Assembly (NCBI GenBank): GCA_022827095.1 | Contig: JAJDTP010000003.1 | Coordinates: forward strand, 1-54,148 | Length of the DNA: 54,148 bases | Direction of reading: 5' to 3' | Origin: Dehalococcoidia bacterium | Lineage (GTDB): Bacteria > Chloroflexota > Dehalococcoidia > Lucifugimonadales > UBA3495 | In this document: positions 48,041 through 54,148 of the stretch, one piece after another | How positions within the stretch are numbered: position 1 is the stretch's first letter | How the letters are laid out: each line of letters opens with the position of its first letter | Program-made: the position numbers and the translations under genes | Notes under the pieces: model-generated | Databases searched by the model: none | What the model saw: only the letters and a program-made list of their open reading frames with translations | Told to the model about the DNA's origin: nothing

Positions 48041-48781
48041 GTGACTAAGGTAATCGCAACTCACCCCCGGGCCGTGGTTCTCACGCTTATCGCCGCGGGG
48101 CTGCTGCTCGGCCTTGTGGCGGGCAATGCCGTCCTCTCCCCGAGGGCGTCCGCCGACGGACACGTCTCCGGCGTCGAGAGCGTCGTCACGGGAGACGTGG
48201 TCGTCAACCACCAGTTGGGGGCGCGCTCGTCCCGCGAGCAGGTCCGTATCTGGGGCGCGGGCTTCGCTGCCGGACAGGAGGTCATCCTCCTTATCAACGA
48301 CGGTCCCGGCACTCCTTCAGACATCACGAACTACGTGAGCAACAAGAGTGCCAACAACACCCTCGTTGCCAACGACCAGGGCGCATGGACAACAGTCTGG
48401 ACGCTCGGCCGCTTCACCCGCCAGCGCTCCGGCATCGGCCCCGGCGACGGCGACGTGGAGCGCGTGCGTACCCTCAGCGTCATCGACCCCGGTACGTTTG
48501 ACGTCATCACCAGCACACCGTTGGCCTTCTGCCGCAAGAGCGACCGCGTCGCCATCGCGGAGAACCTCGCCGAGTTGGAGTCCGACCTGGCGCTCGTCCA
48601 GGCTGACAGGGACGAAGGCCTCGGCGAGAAGCCCGTCAACGTCTCCGATGCGGCCTGGGCCCTCGCGACCGCGTTCTACCCCTCCTACGAGGCAACACTC
48701 GACGCCAAGATCGTCGAACTGACGGCGGACATAGAGGCTGAGAAGGCCAAGCAGGGCGTTCCTGACCACTGTCCCTCGTAG
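48041..48781 (+). CDS. Secreted beta-sandwich protein, ADGH family member 3
   Basis: 246 aa from GTG 48041 with AGGAGG (48029-48034), 24 nt after member 2. Signal span VVLTLIAAGLLLGLVAGNAVL, then ASA-DGH, an ideal AxA signal-peptidase site. VRIWGAGFAAGQEVILLIND and NDQGAWTTVWTLGRFTRQ correspond to the other members. The last 80 residues (after FCRKSDR) are unique: a predicted helical hairpin (IAENLAELESDLALVQADRD... LDAKIVELTADIEAEKAKQ) sits between the two conserved cysteines before VPDHCPS. It could mediate assembly or spacing at the cell surface. Confidence 0.75.
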   Translation: MTKVIATHPRAVVLTLIAAGLLLGLVAGNAVLSPRASADGHVSGVESVVTGDVVVNHQLGARSSREQVRIWGAGFAAGQEVILLINDGPGTPSDITNYVSNKSANNTLVANDQGAWTTVWTLGRFTRQRSGIGPGDGDVERVRTLSVIDPGTFDVITSTPLAFCRKSDRVAIAENLAELESDLALVQADRDEGLGEKPVNVSDAAWALATAFYPSYEATLDAKIVELTADIEAEKAKQGVPDHCPS

Positions 48782-48808
48782 GGCCAAGAGGCATAGGCGA
48801 AACCTGGA

Positions 48809-48833
48809 AGCCCTCCGGAGAACCCGGAGGGCT
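48809..48833 (+). terminator. Rho-independent terminator of the secreted cluster
   Basis: AGCCCTCCGG (48809-48818) pairs with CCGGAGGGCT (48824-48833), followed by TCTGCTTT. Confidence 0.8.
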
Positions 48834-48851
48834 TCTGCTTTGCACCGCCAT

Positions 48852-48860
48852 TGCTAGAAT
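48852..48860 (+). promoter_or_regulatory. Extended -10 of the glutaryl-CoA dehydrogenase gene
   Basis: TGCTAGAAT at 48852-48860, predicted start about 48867, 25 nt before ATG 48892. It lies just after the terminator of the previous cluster. Confidence 0.45.
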
Positions 48861-48891
48861 GGCCTTCCACCACCCGTACTGTGAGGCCCTG

Positions 48892-50058
48892 ATGCAACCC
48901 TACCGCGGCATAGACCTGCTGGATATCGAATCGCAGTTGACCGACGACGAGCGGCAGGTGCGCGACACTGTTCGCGACTTCGTCGAGGCGGAGGCGATGC
49001 CTGCCGTCGTTCCCCACTTCCGGGAGGGTACATTTCCACTGGAACTCGTCCCGCGCCTGGGGGAACTGGGCCTCTTCGGCGCCCACCTGGAGGGTTACGG
49101 CTGTGCCGGGCTCGGCCCCGTGGCCTACGGCCTCGTCATGCAGGAGCTGGAGCGCGCCGACTCCGGCTACCGCTCATTCGCGTCTGTCCAGTCCTCCCTG
49201 GCGATGACCGCCATCCATGAGTTCGGCACCGAGGAACATCGCGAGCGCTACCTGCCGGACATGGCTGCAGGCCGCGTCCTCGGCGCATTCGGGCTCACCG
49301 AAGCAGACCACGGCTCCGATCCGGCCGGGATGGAGACGCACGCTGTCGAAACCGCGGACGGCTTCACGCTCAACGGCGGCAAGATGTGGATCACGAATGC
49401 CGGCATCGCCGACGTCGTGGTGGTCTGGGCGAAGCTGGGCGACGCGATACGAGGCTTCCTGGTGGACACGACCCTGCCGGGCGTACGACGGGAGGACATC
49501 CACAACAAGCTCTCGATGCGGATGAGCGTAACCAGCGCATTTTTCCTGGAAGACGTGCGCGTGGGAGAAGATGCGTTGCTCCCCGGCACGCGTGGCCTCG
49601 GCTCGGCGCTGGCCTGCCTCAACGCGGCGCGATACAGCATCGTCTGGGGCGTCTGCGGGGCGGCTGCCGACTGCCTGCACACCGCCATCGAATACACAAA
49701 GGAGCGGGAGCAGTTCGGACGCCCGCTTGCGTCCTTCCAGCTCGTGCAGCAGAAGCTTGCGGACATGGCCACATCGCTCTCGAAGGCGCAGCTGCTCGCG
49801 TTGCAGTTGGGACGGCTGAAGGCCGCGGGAACGCTGCACTGGTCGCACGTCAGCATGGCGAAGTACAGCAACACCCTCGCGGCGCTGGAGATCGCGCGCA
49901 CCAGCCGCGACCTGCTCGGCGCGGCCGGCATCACCGACGATCTCTCCCCGATGCGCCACGCGATGAACCTGGAGACAGTGCACACCTACGAGGGCACGCA
50001 GCACATGCACCAGCTCATCCTGGGGCGTCACCTGACCGGCATCAACGCTATCTCCTGA
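48892..50058 (+). CDS. gcdH: Glutaryl-CoA dehydrogenase-like acyl-CoA dehydrogenase
   Basis: 388 aa from ATG 48892 with GAGG nearby. The in-frame ATG at 48859 overlaps the -10. LERADSGYRSFASVQSSLAMTAIHEFG, FGLTEADHGSDPAGMETHAV, GGKMWITNAGIADVVVVWAKL and LSMRMSVTSAFFLEDV follow the glutaryl-CoA dehydrogenase pattern closely. The catalytic Glu367 is in TYEGTQHMHQLILGRHLTG. The enzyme would oxidise and decarboxylate glutaryl-CoA to crotonyl-CoA (lysine, tryptophan or aromatic ring degradation) with FAD and an electron-transfer flavoprotein. No ETF genes are in the window. Confidence 0.9.
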   Translation: MQPYRGIDLLDIESQLTDDERQVRDTVRDFVEAEAMPAVVPHFREGTFPLELVPRLGELGLFGAHLEGYGCAGLGPVAYGLVMQELERADSGYRSFASVQSSLAMTAIHEFGTEEHRERYLPDMAAGRVLGAFGLTEADHGSDPAGMETHAVETADGFTLNGGKMWITNAGIADVVVVWAKLGDAIRGFLVDTTLPGVRREDIHNKLSMRMSVTSAFFLEDVRVGEDALLPGTRGLGSALACLNAARYSIVWGVCGAAADCLHTAIEYTKEREQFGRPLASFQLVQQKLADMATSLSKAQLLALQLGRLKAAGTLHWSHVSMAKYSNTLAALEIARTSRDLLGAAGITDDLSPMRHAMNLETVHTYEGTQHMHQLILGRHLTGINAIS

Positions 50059-50124
50059 CTGGCGGCAGGCAGGTTTGCCTCATGCGCTCCCCAGGCGGAT
50101 AATCGACCTGCAGGAGGATGGCTG

Positions 50125-51090
50125 ATGAAAGCGGTGCGGTTCCACGAATTCGGCGGGCCGGAAGTGCTCCGCCTTGAAGATGTCCCCGACCCCGAACCCG
50201 GCGACGGCGACGTGCTGGTCCGGCTCGCGGCCTCCGGCGTCAACCCTACGGATGCCTCGCGGCGCGCCGGACGCATGGGGCAGGACATCGGCTTTCCCGC
50301 CATGCTCGGCGTGGAGGGCGCGGGCGTCGTTGCGGGGACCGGCAGGGACGTGACGTCGGTGAGCGAGGGCGACCGGGTCATCGTACGTCAGCACTTGCAC
50401 ACGTATGCTGAACTGATCGCCGTTCCCGAGCACGCCGTGTTTCCAGCGCCGGGCAACCTCAGCCTCGTTGAAGCCTCGACGCTTGCCATCATCTACACGA
50501 CCGCGTGGGCGGCGCTGTGTGTCCGCGGCGGTGCGAAGGAGGGCGACACCGTCCTCGTGCAGGCCGCGGCGAGCGGCTGCGGCATCGCCGCCATCCAGCT
50601 GGCGAAGCAGCTGGGGATGACTGTGCTCGGCACTGCGAGCAGCGCCGAGAAGCTCGAATGGGCGGCCCAGTACGGGCTGGACCACGGCATCAACTACGTC
50701 GAGCAGGACTTCGTCGAGGAGTCCAAACGGCTCACGGACGGCCGCGGCGTGGACGTCATAGTCGACGGTATAGGCGGCGACATCCTGGCCAGGGGCCTCG
50801 GAGCACTGGCGCGCGGCGGGCGGGCAGCCGTGTTCGGGGCTGCGGGCGGCCGGGAGACGACGTTGCCGATCGCCAGCCTTTACCGCGGTCCGGTCTCGAT
50901 AACCGGCGCCGGCGCGGCGCTCACGCCGCGGGAGGACTTCGAGACGATCCTCGGCTGGTTCGCCGAGGGCAAGCTCAGGCCGACCATGGACCGCACGTGG
51001 CCGCTCGCCGAGGCCGTCGAGGCCCACCGCTACCAGGAGTCGCGCCAGATCAAGGGCAAGAGCGCACTCATCATCAGCGAAGACGACTGA
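50125..51090 (+). CDS. NADPH:quinone oxidoreductase (zeta-crystallin-like MDR)
   Basis: 321 aa, ATG with GGAGG upstream and a GATAAT -10-like string at 50098-50103. MKAVRFHEFGGPEVLRLEDVPDPEPG and ASGVNPTDASRRAG are the QOR-family N-terminus. VLVQAAASGCGIAAIQLAKQLGMTVLGTASS is the AxxGxxG-type cofactor loop. There are no zinc ligands. Reduction of quinones or alpha,beta-unsaturated carbonyls with NADPH is expected. It is followed by a dienelactone hydrolase gene 21 nt away, suggesting an operon. Confidence 0.9.
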   Translation: MKAVRFHEFGGPEVLRLEDVPDPEPGDGDVLVRLAASGVNPTDASRRAGRMGQDIGFPAMLGVEGAGVVAGTGRDVTSVSEGDRVIVRQHLHTYAELIAVPEHAVFPAPGNLSLVEASTLAIIYTTAWAALCVRGGAKEGDTVLVQAAASGCGIAAIQLAKQLGMTVLGTASSAEKLEWAAQYGLDHGINYVEQDFVEESKRLTDGRGVDVIVDGIGGDILARGLGALARGGRAAVFGAAGGRETTLPIASLYRGPVSITGAGAALTPREDFETILGWFAEGKLRPTMDRTWPLAEAVEAHRYQESRQIKGKSALIISEDD

Positions 51091-51111
51091 CCCGCACGAA
51101 GGAGGAAGGCG

Positions 51112-51873
51112 ATGGCATCCGAGTGGGTGAGCATAGACGTTGACGGCAAGCCGGTGGACGCGTACCTCGCTCTGCCGGACGCTCCCGGCCCGCACCCCGG
51201 CGTCGTCGTGGCGATGCACGTATTCGGGATCGACCGGTTCGTGCGGGAGAAGTGCGACGGGCTTGCCGAGGCGGGCTATGCCGCCATCGCGCCTTACCTC
51301 TTCCACCGCTCCGACGTGACGAACGAACAGCTGACGGGGTACGCCTTCGAGGACCCGACCCGCCGCGAGGTCGCCATGCCGCTGAAGGACAGCCTGCGCG
51401 ACGACGAACTGCTGCAGGATATGCTCGCAGGACTGGCGTGCCTGCGCGGACTGCCGGACGTGTCCGGGCCGTTCGGTGTCACCGGCTTCTGCATCGGCGG
51501 GCGCATCGCCTACATGCTCGCGGTACGGACGAAGGAGTTCGCCGCGTGCGCTGACTTCTACGGCGTTGACGTCGACCTGCCCTGGGGCGACGGCCCCGAC
51601 CCGCTGAGCCTGACGGCCGAGCTCGACTGCCCGCTCACCGGCTTCTTCGGCGACCTCGATGCGAACCCGGCGCCGCCGGACGTCGACAAGCTGGAAGCCG
51701 CGCTCCGCGCCGAGGGGAAGCCGTTCACCTTCCACCGCTATCCCAACGGACAGCACGCCTTCAACGATCCCTACAACCCCGTGCGGTACAACCCGGAGAT
51801 CTCCGCCGACTCGTGGCCGAAGCTCATCGGCTTCTTCGACAGCGCACTGAAAGCGAGGGAGCCGGTCGCATGA
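51112..51873 (+). CDS. Dienelactone hydrolase family protein
   Basis: 253 aa. ATG 51112 is preceded by AAGGAGGAAG. The nucleophile is Cys127 in VTGFCIGGRIAYML, as in true dienelactone hydrolases. The acid is the Asp in FFGDLDANP and the His lies in YPNGQHAFNDPYNP. PHPGVVVAMHVFGIDRFVREKCDGLAEAGYAAIAPYLF is the family N-terminal block. Such enzymes open the lactone ring in chlorocatechol or related ring-cleavage pathways, though many have other ester or lactone substrates. The stop overlaps the start of the next gene (ATGA). Confidence 0.92.
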   Translation: MASEWVSIDVDGKPVDAYLALPDAPGPHPGVVVAMHVFGIDRFVREKCDGLAEAGYAAIAPYLFHRSDVTNEQLTGYAFEDPTRREVAMPLKDSLRDDELLQDMLAGLACLRGLPDVSGPFGVTGFCIGGRIAYMLAVRTKEFAACADFYGVDVDLPWGDGPDPLSLTAELDCPLTGFFGDLDANPAPPDVDKLEAALRAEGKPFTFHRYPNGQHAFNDPYNPVRYNPEISADSWPKLIGFFDSALKAREPVA

Positions 51874-52409
51874 CCGCCGTCGTCGGCATATTCGAACACC
51901 GTACGGCTGCCGTTGCCGCTGAGCAGTTGCTGGAAGAGGCCGGCTTCGGCGACCGCACGGGCGTCACCTACGTGCTGCCGGACGACGGCCCTGCGCCTCC
52001 GAGCCTGAAGCGGCGGGGTGAGAGCATGCTGCGAGCGGCGATAAAGTGGGGCATCTGGGGCTCGCTCATCATCGAAGTGCCGTCGCTCATCGCGCTGCTG
52101 GTCTACCCGATGGACATCAACATAAAGATCCTGCTGGCGGCGACGGTCTGGAAGTTCGGCGCGGCGTTCGGCTCCTGGATAGGGGCGATGTCCGCCGGCG
52201 AGGAGGGACTCGACGACGAGCACGCCGCCGAATACGAGGCGCTCCTCGCTGCTGGCTATGCGCTCATCGCCGTGGACGTTCGAGCGCGTCATCGCCCCGG
52301 CATACGCGGAGCGCTGTTGGAGAGCGGCGCACTGAGCCTGCGGGACGTGCGCGGGTCGTTCGTGCTCAAGCAGCCGCCCGGTACGAAGCGGGCCGCCGTC
52401 TCCTCGTAG
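51870..52409 (+). CDS. Hypothetical protein with a central membrane hairpin
   Basis: 179 aa from ATG 51870, sharing ATGA with the dienelactone hydrolase stop, so the two are translationally coupled. The N-terminal part (VVGIFEHRTAAVAAEQLLEEAGFGDRTGVTYVLPDD) has the look of YflT/general-stress-type alpha-beta domains. The centre is hydrophobic (WGIWGSLIIEVPSLIALLVYP and ILLAATVWKFGAAFGSWIGAMSAG), giving one or two spans. The C-terminal part returns to a soluble beta-alpha motif. Function unknown, with family similarity weak. Confidence 0.6.
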   Translation: MTAVVGIFEHRTAAVAAEQLLEEAGFGDRTGVTYVLPDDGPAPPSLKRRGESMLRAAIKWGIWGSLIIEVPSLIALLVYPMDINIKILLAATVWKFGAAFGSWIGAMSAGEEGLDDEHAAEYEALLAAGYALIAVDVRARHRPGIRGALLESGALSLRDVRGSFVLKQPPGTKRAAVSS

Positions 52410-52413
52410 CCGG

Positions 52414-52866
52414 TCAGGATGCAGGCCGATCGAGCCGTTTCGCCATCGGCACGTGGTCTATGCCTGCCTCCACGAATCCCGGCCCCGTAACCGCGTACCC
52501 GTGACGCTCGTAGAGCGCCTGCACGTACGTCTGCGAGTGCAGGCCCACCTCGGCGATGCCGAGCCTGCGAGCCTCGGATTCCAGCGCCCCGAGCAGCAGT
52601 CCAGCGATGCCGCGACTCCGCCACGCGGGCAGCACCGCGACGCGCCCTATCCGCGCTTCGCCGTCCCGAGTCAGCCGCGCCGTGCCGACGACCGCCGTCC
52701 CGTCTCTCGCGACGACGTGCACGGCGTTATCGTCCGCATCGTCGCGTTCGAGTTCGGGCGGTACGCCCTGCTCGAGGATGAAGACCTCGCGCCGCACGGC
52801 GAACGCGCCATGCATATCGTCGTCGCTCGACGCCACCCGAACCTCGATGCTCTGCTGTCCGGCCAT
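52414..52866 (-). CDS. GNAT N-acetyltransferase (ElaA-like)
   Basis: 150 aa from ATG 52866. FAVRREVFILEQGVPPELERDDADDNAVHVVARD is the ElaA/GNAT opening (R-x-E-V-F-x-x-E-Q). RIGRVAVLPAWRSRGIAGLLLGALESEARRLG is the acetyl-CoA loop (RxxG-type RSRGIA). LHSQTYVQALYERHGYAVTGPGFVEAGIDHVPM completes the fold. The acceptor is unknown. A perfect minus-strand TATAAT lies 6 nt before the ATG and there is no SD, so it is probably translated from a leaderless mRNA. It converges on the gene at 51870 with a 4-nt gap. Confidence 0.9.
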   Translation of the reverse strand: MAGQQSIEVRVASSDDDMHGAFAVRREVFILEQGVPPELERDDADDNAVHVVARDGTAVVGTARLTRDGEARIGRVAVLPAWRSRGIAGLLLGALESEARRLGIAEVGLHSQTYVQALYERHGYAVTGPGFVEAGIDHVPMAKRLDRPAS

Positions 52867-52870
52867 GCCG

Positions 52871-52896
52871 GGATTATAGGAGCGCGGCTATAATCC
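52871..52896. promoter_or_regulatory. Symmetric divergent -10 pair
   Basis: GGATTATAG (52871-52879) and CTATAATCC (52888-52896) are exact inverted repeats. The left arm is a TATAAT for the minus-strand GNAT gene (start on the ATG). The right arm is a TATAAT for the plus-strand MetE-like gene (leader about 22 nt). The two RNA polymerase sites are too close to be used at once. Confidence 0.5.
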
Positions 52897-52922
52897 GGTT
52901 CACCTTTCCCCGGAGCACTCCC

Positions 52923-54068
52923 ATGAAACTCTCTACAGACCGCATCCTCACGACCCACGTCGGCAGCCTGCCGCGTCCGGACGACGTCGCCGCACTGCTC
53001 CTCAAGAAGGAGCGCGAGGAAGAGTACGACGCCGACGAGCTGGACGCGCTCGTGCGGCAGGGCGTCGCCGACATCGTCGCGCGGCAGCACGCCGCAGGCG
53101 TCGATATCGTGAGCGACGGCGAGATGAGCAAGGTCGCCTACTCCACCTACGCCAAGGACAGGCTCACCGGTTTCGAGGGAGACAGCGCGCGCCGCCCCAA
53201 CCTGGACGTGGCGCCGTACCCCGACTTCCGCGCCAAGATGGCTCGCATGACCGGCGACCAGCCGATGCGCCGCCCGCAGTGCGTCGGGGCGGTGGAGGTG
53301 AGGGACCGGGAGCCGCTGCGGAAGGACCTCGATAACTTCAAGGCGGCGATCGAAGGCGTGGGCGTCACCGATGCGTTCATGACCTCGTCCTCGCCGGGAG
53401 TGGCCTCCGTGTTCATGCCGAACGCGTACTACCCGACGCACGAGGCGTACATAGACGCGTTGGGGGCGGCGATGCAGGAGGAGTACGAGGCCATCGTCGG
53501 GGCGGGGTTCGTGCTGCAGGTGGACTGTCCCGACCTGGCTATGGCGTTCCACACCGGCTTCCAGGGACTGACCGAGGAGGAGTTCCTCCACCGCGCCGAG
53601 CACCATATCGACGTGCTGAACGGGGCGCTGGAGAACGTGCCTGCGGAATCGGCGCGGCTGCACGTCTGCTGGGGCAACTACGAGGGGCCCCACGACTACG
53701 ATATCGCCGTGTCTAAGATCATGCCCATCCTCCTTCGGGCGAAGCCGACCGCCATCCTCTTCGAGGCGTCGAACCCGCGTCACGCCCACGAGTGGAAGGA
53801 GTGGCGCGACGCCCGCATACCGGACGACAAGGTGCTCGTCCCCGGCGTGCTCGACTCCACGAGCAACTACGTGGAGCACCCGGAGCTGGTGGCGCAGCGC
53901 ATCGAGACGTTCGCCGCCATCGTGGGGCGCGAGCGGGTGCTCGCGGGCTCGGACTGCGGCTTCGGCACATTCGCAGGCTACGGGAAGATGGACCCGGACA
54001 TCATCTTCCGCAAGCTGGAGTCGCTGGCTGAAGGCGCCGCCATCGCCTCAGAGCGGCTTTGGGGTTAG
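52923..54068 (+). CDS. Cobalamin-independent methionine synthase C-domain/epoxyalkane-CoM-transferase-like enzyme
   Basis: 381 aa. GGAG lies 6 nt before the ATG. ILTTHVGSLPRPDDV is the opening of the MetE C-terminal domain family. VDIVSDGEMSKVAY, FVLQVDCPDLAM, RLHVCWGNYEGPHDYD (zinc ligands His/Cys) and LAGSDCGFGTFAG (third Cys) match the zinc thiol-transferase core. It lacks the MetE N-terminal half. Relatives include 2-hydroxypropyl-CoM lyase (epoxyalkane:CoM transferase) and other methyl- or alkyl-thiol transferases. The substrate cannot be chosen without structural comparison. Confidence 0.88.
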   Translation: MKLSTDRILTTHVGSLPRPDDVAALLLKKEREEEYDADELDALVRQGVADIVARQHAAGVDIVSDGEMSKVAYSTYAKDRLTGFEGDSARRPNLDVAPYPDFRAKMARMTGDQPMRRPQCVGAVEVRDREPLRKDLDNFKAAIEGVGVTDAFMTSSSPGVASVFMPNAYYPTHEAYIDALGAAMQEEYEAIVGAGFVLQVDCPDLAMAFHTGFQGLTEEEFLHRAEHHIDVLNGALENVPAESARLHVCWGNYEGPHDYDIAVSKIMPILLRAKPTAILFEASNPRHAHEWKEWRDARIPDDKVLVPGVLDSTSNYVEHPELVAQRIETFAAIVGRERVLAGSDCGFGTFAGYGKMDPDIIFRKLESLAEGAAIASERLWG

Positions 54069-54115
54069 GGGATGCGCCCATCACATGCGGCTTTTCCCAC
54101 CCACCCGCCCGTAGC

Positions 54116-54138
54116 GTTGTGGGGGACACCCCCACAAC
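54116..54138. repeat. 10-bp stem palindrome near the window end
   Basis: GTTGTGGGGG (54116-54125), ACA, CCCCCACAAC (54129-54138). No T-tract follows. The last 80 bases of the window contain no gene start. Confidence 0.6.
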
Positions 54139-54148
54139 CCCGGCAGAG

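Overview
The window looks like a chromosomal segment of an uncultivated, GC-rich Chloroflexota bacterium, most likely a Dehalococcoidia/SAR202-type heterotroph. This is an inference. It rests on three luciferase-like flavin monooxygenases, two CaiB/BaiF CoA-transferases, Rieske oxygenase genes, paired DUF1800/DUF1501 genes with NHL-repeat proteins, Uma2 proteins, a His-rich lipoprotein and a LIV-type ABC transporter, all on one strand-switching, densely packed contig. No phage, integrase, transposase, rRNA or CRISPR array is visible. Five tRNA genes are present: Ile-GAT, Met-CAT, Ala-CGC, Asn-GTT and Asp-GTC.

Layout. 1-1.2 kb: tRNA-Ile with its promoter and terminator, then about 0.9 kb of gene-free DNA holding palindromic repeats. 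1.2-9.5 kb: VOC proteins, a HicB-like/zinc-ribbon protein, a thiolase with its DUF35 partner, a Fur-family regulator with a candidate autoregulatory operator, a flavin reductase/glutaredoxin pair, and two CoA-transferases flanking a Uma2 protein. 9.5-14.8 kb: tRNA-Met, a broken NHL gene running in frame into a flavin monooxygenase, a lower-GC patch (DUF429 and an orphan HigA), and an Eis-type acetyltransferase. 14.9-20.4 kb: SDR, flavin oxidoreductase, citrate synthase, a His-rich lipoprotein with a His-rich anchored protein, and a two-gene HEPN module with a frameshift.

20.4-37 kb is framed by two paralogous copies of a three-gene module, DUF1800-DUF1501-NHL. The interval between them carries oxidative catabolism genes: a BenD-like SDR, a Rieske oxygenase, a flavin monooxygenase, an alpha/beta hydrolase, a Rieske-helical fusion, and an amidase with a small GatC/AtzG-like partner. 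37-44.2 kb is a complete LIV-type ABC operon (SBP-H-M-G-F). It has two unusual parts: the substrate-binding lipoprotein is two full binding domains in one chain, and the LivH-like permease carries a long extra membrane region.

44.2-54.1 kb mixes tRNAs with redox genes (1-Cys peroxiredoxin, glutaredoxin). These are followed by a zinc alcohol dehydrogenase and three tandem secreted paralogues whose predicted mature N-termini all begin Asp-Gly-His. The end of the window holds glutaryl-CoA dehydrogenase, a quinone oxidoreductase, a dienelactone hydrolase and a MetE-C/epoxyalkane-CoM-transferase-like enzyme. Taken together, the genes suggest import of small organic acids or amides, their activation as CoA thioesters, oxygenase-driven opening of recalcitrant molecules, and thiolase/acyl-CoA dehydrogenase steps feeding the citrate synthase entry to the TCA cycle. 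Several promoters share an extended -10 of the form TGnTAnnnT. At least three genes appear to be leaderless, with the -10 about 6-7 nt before the ATG and no Shine-Dalgarno.
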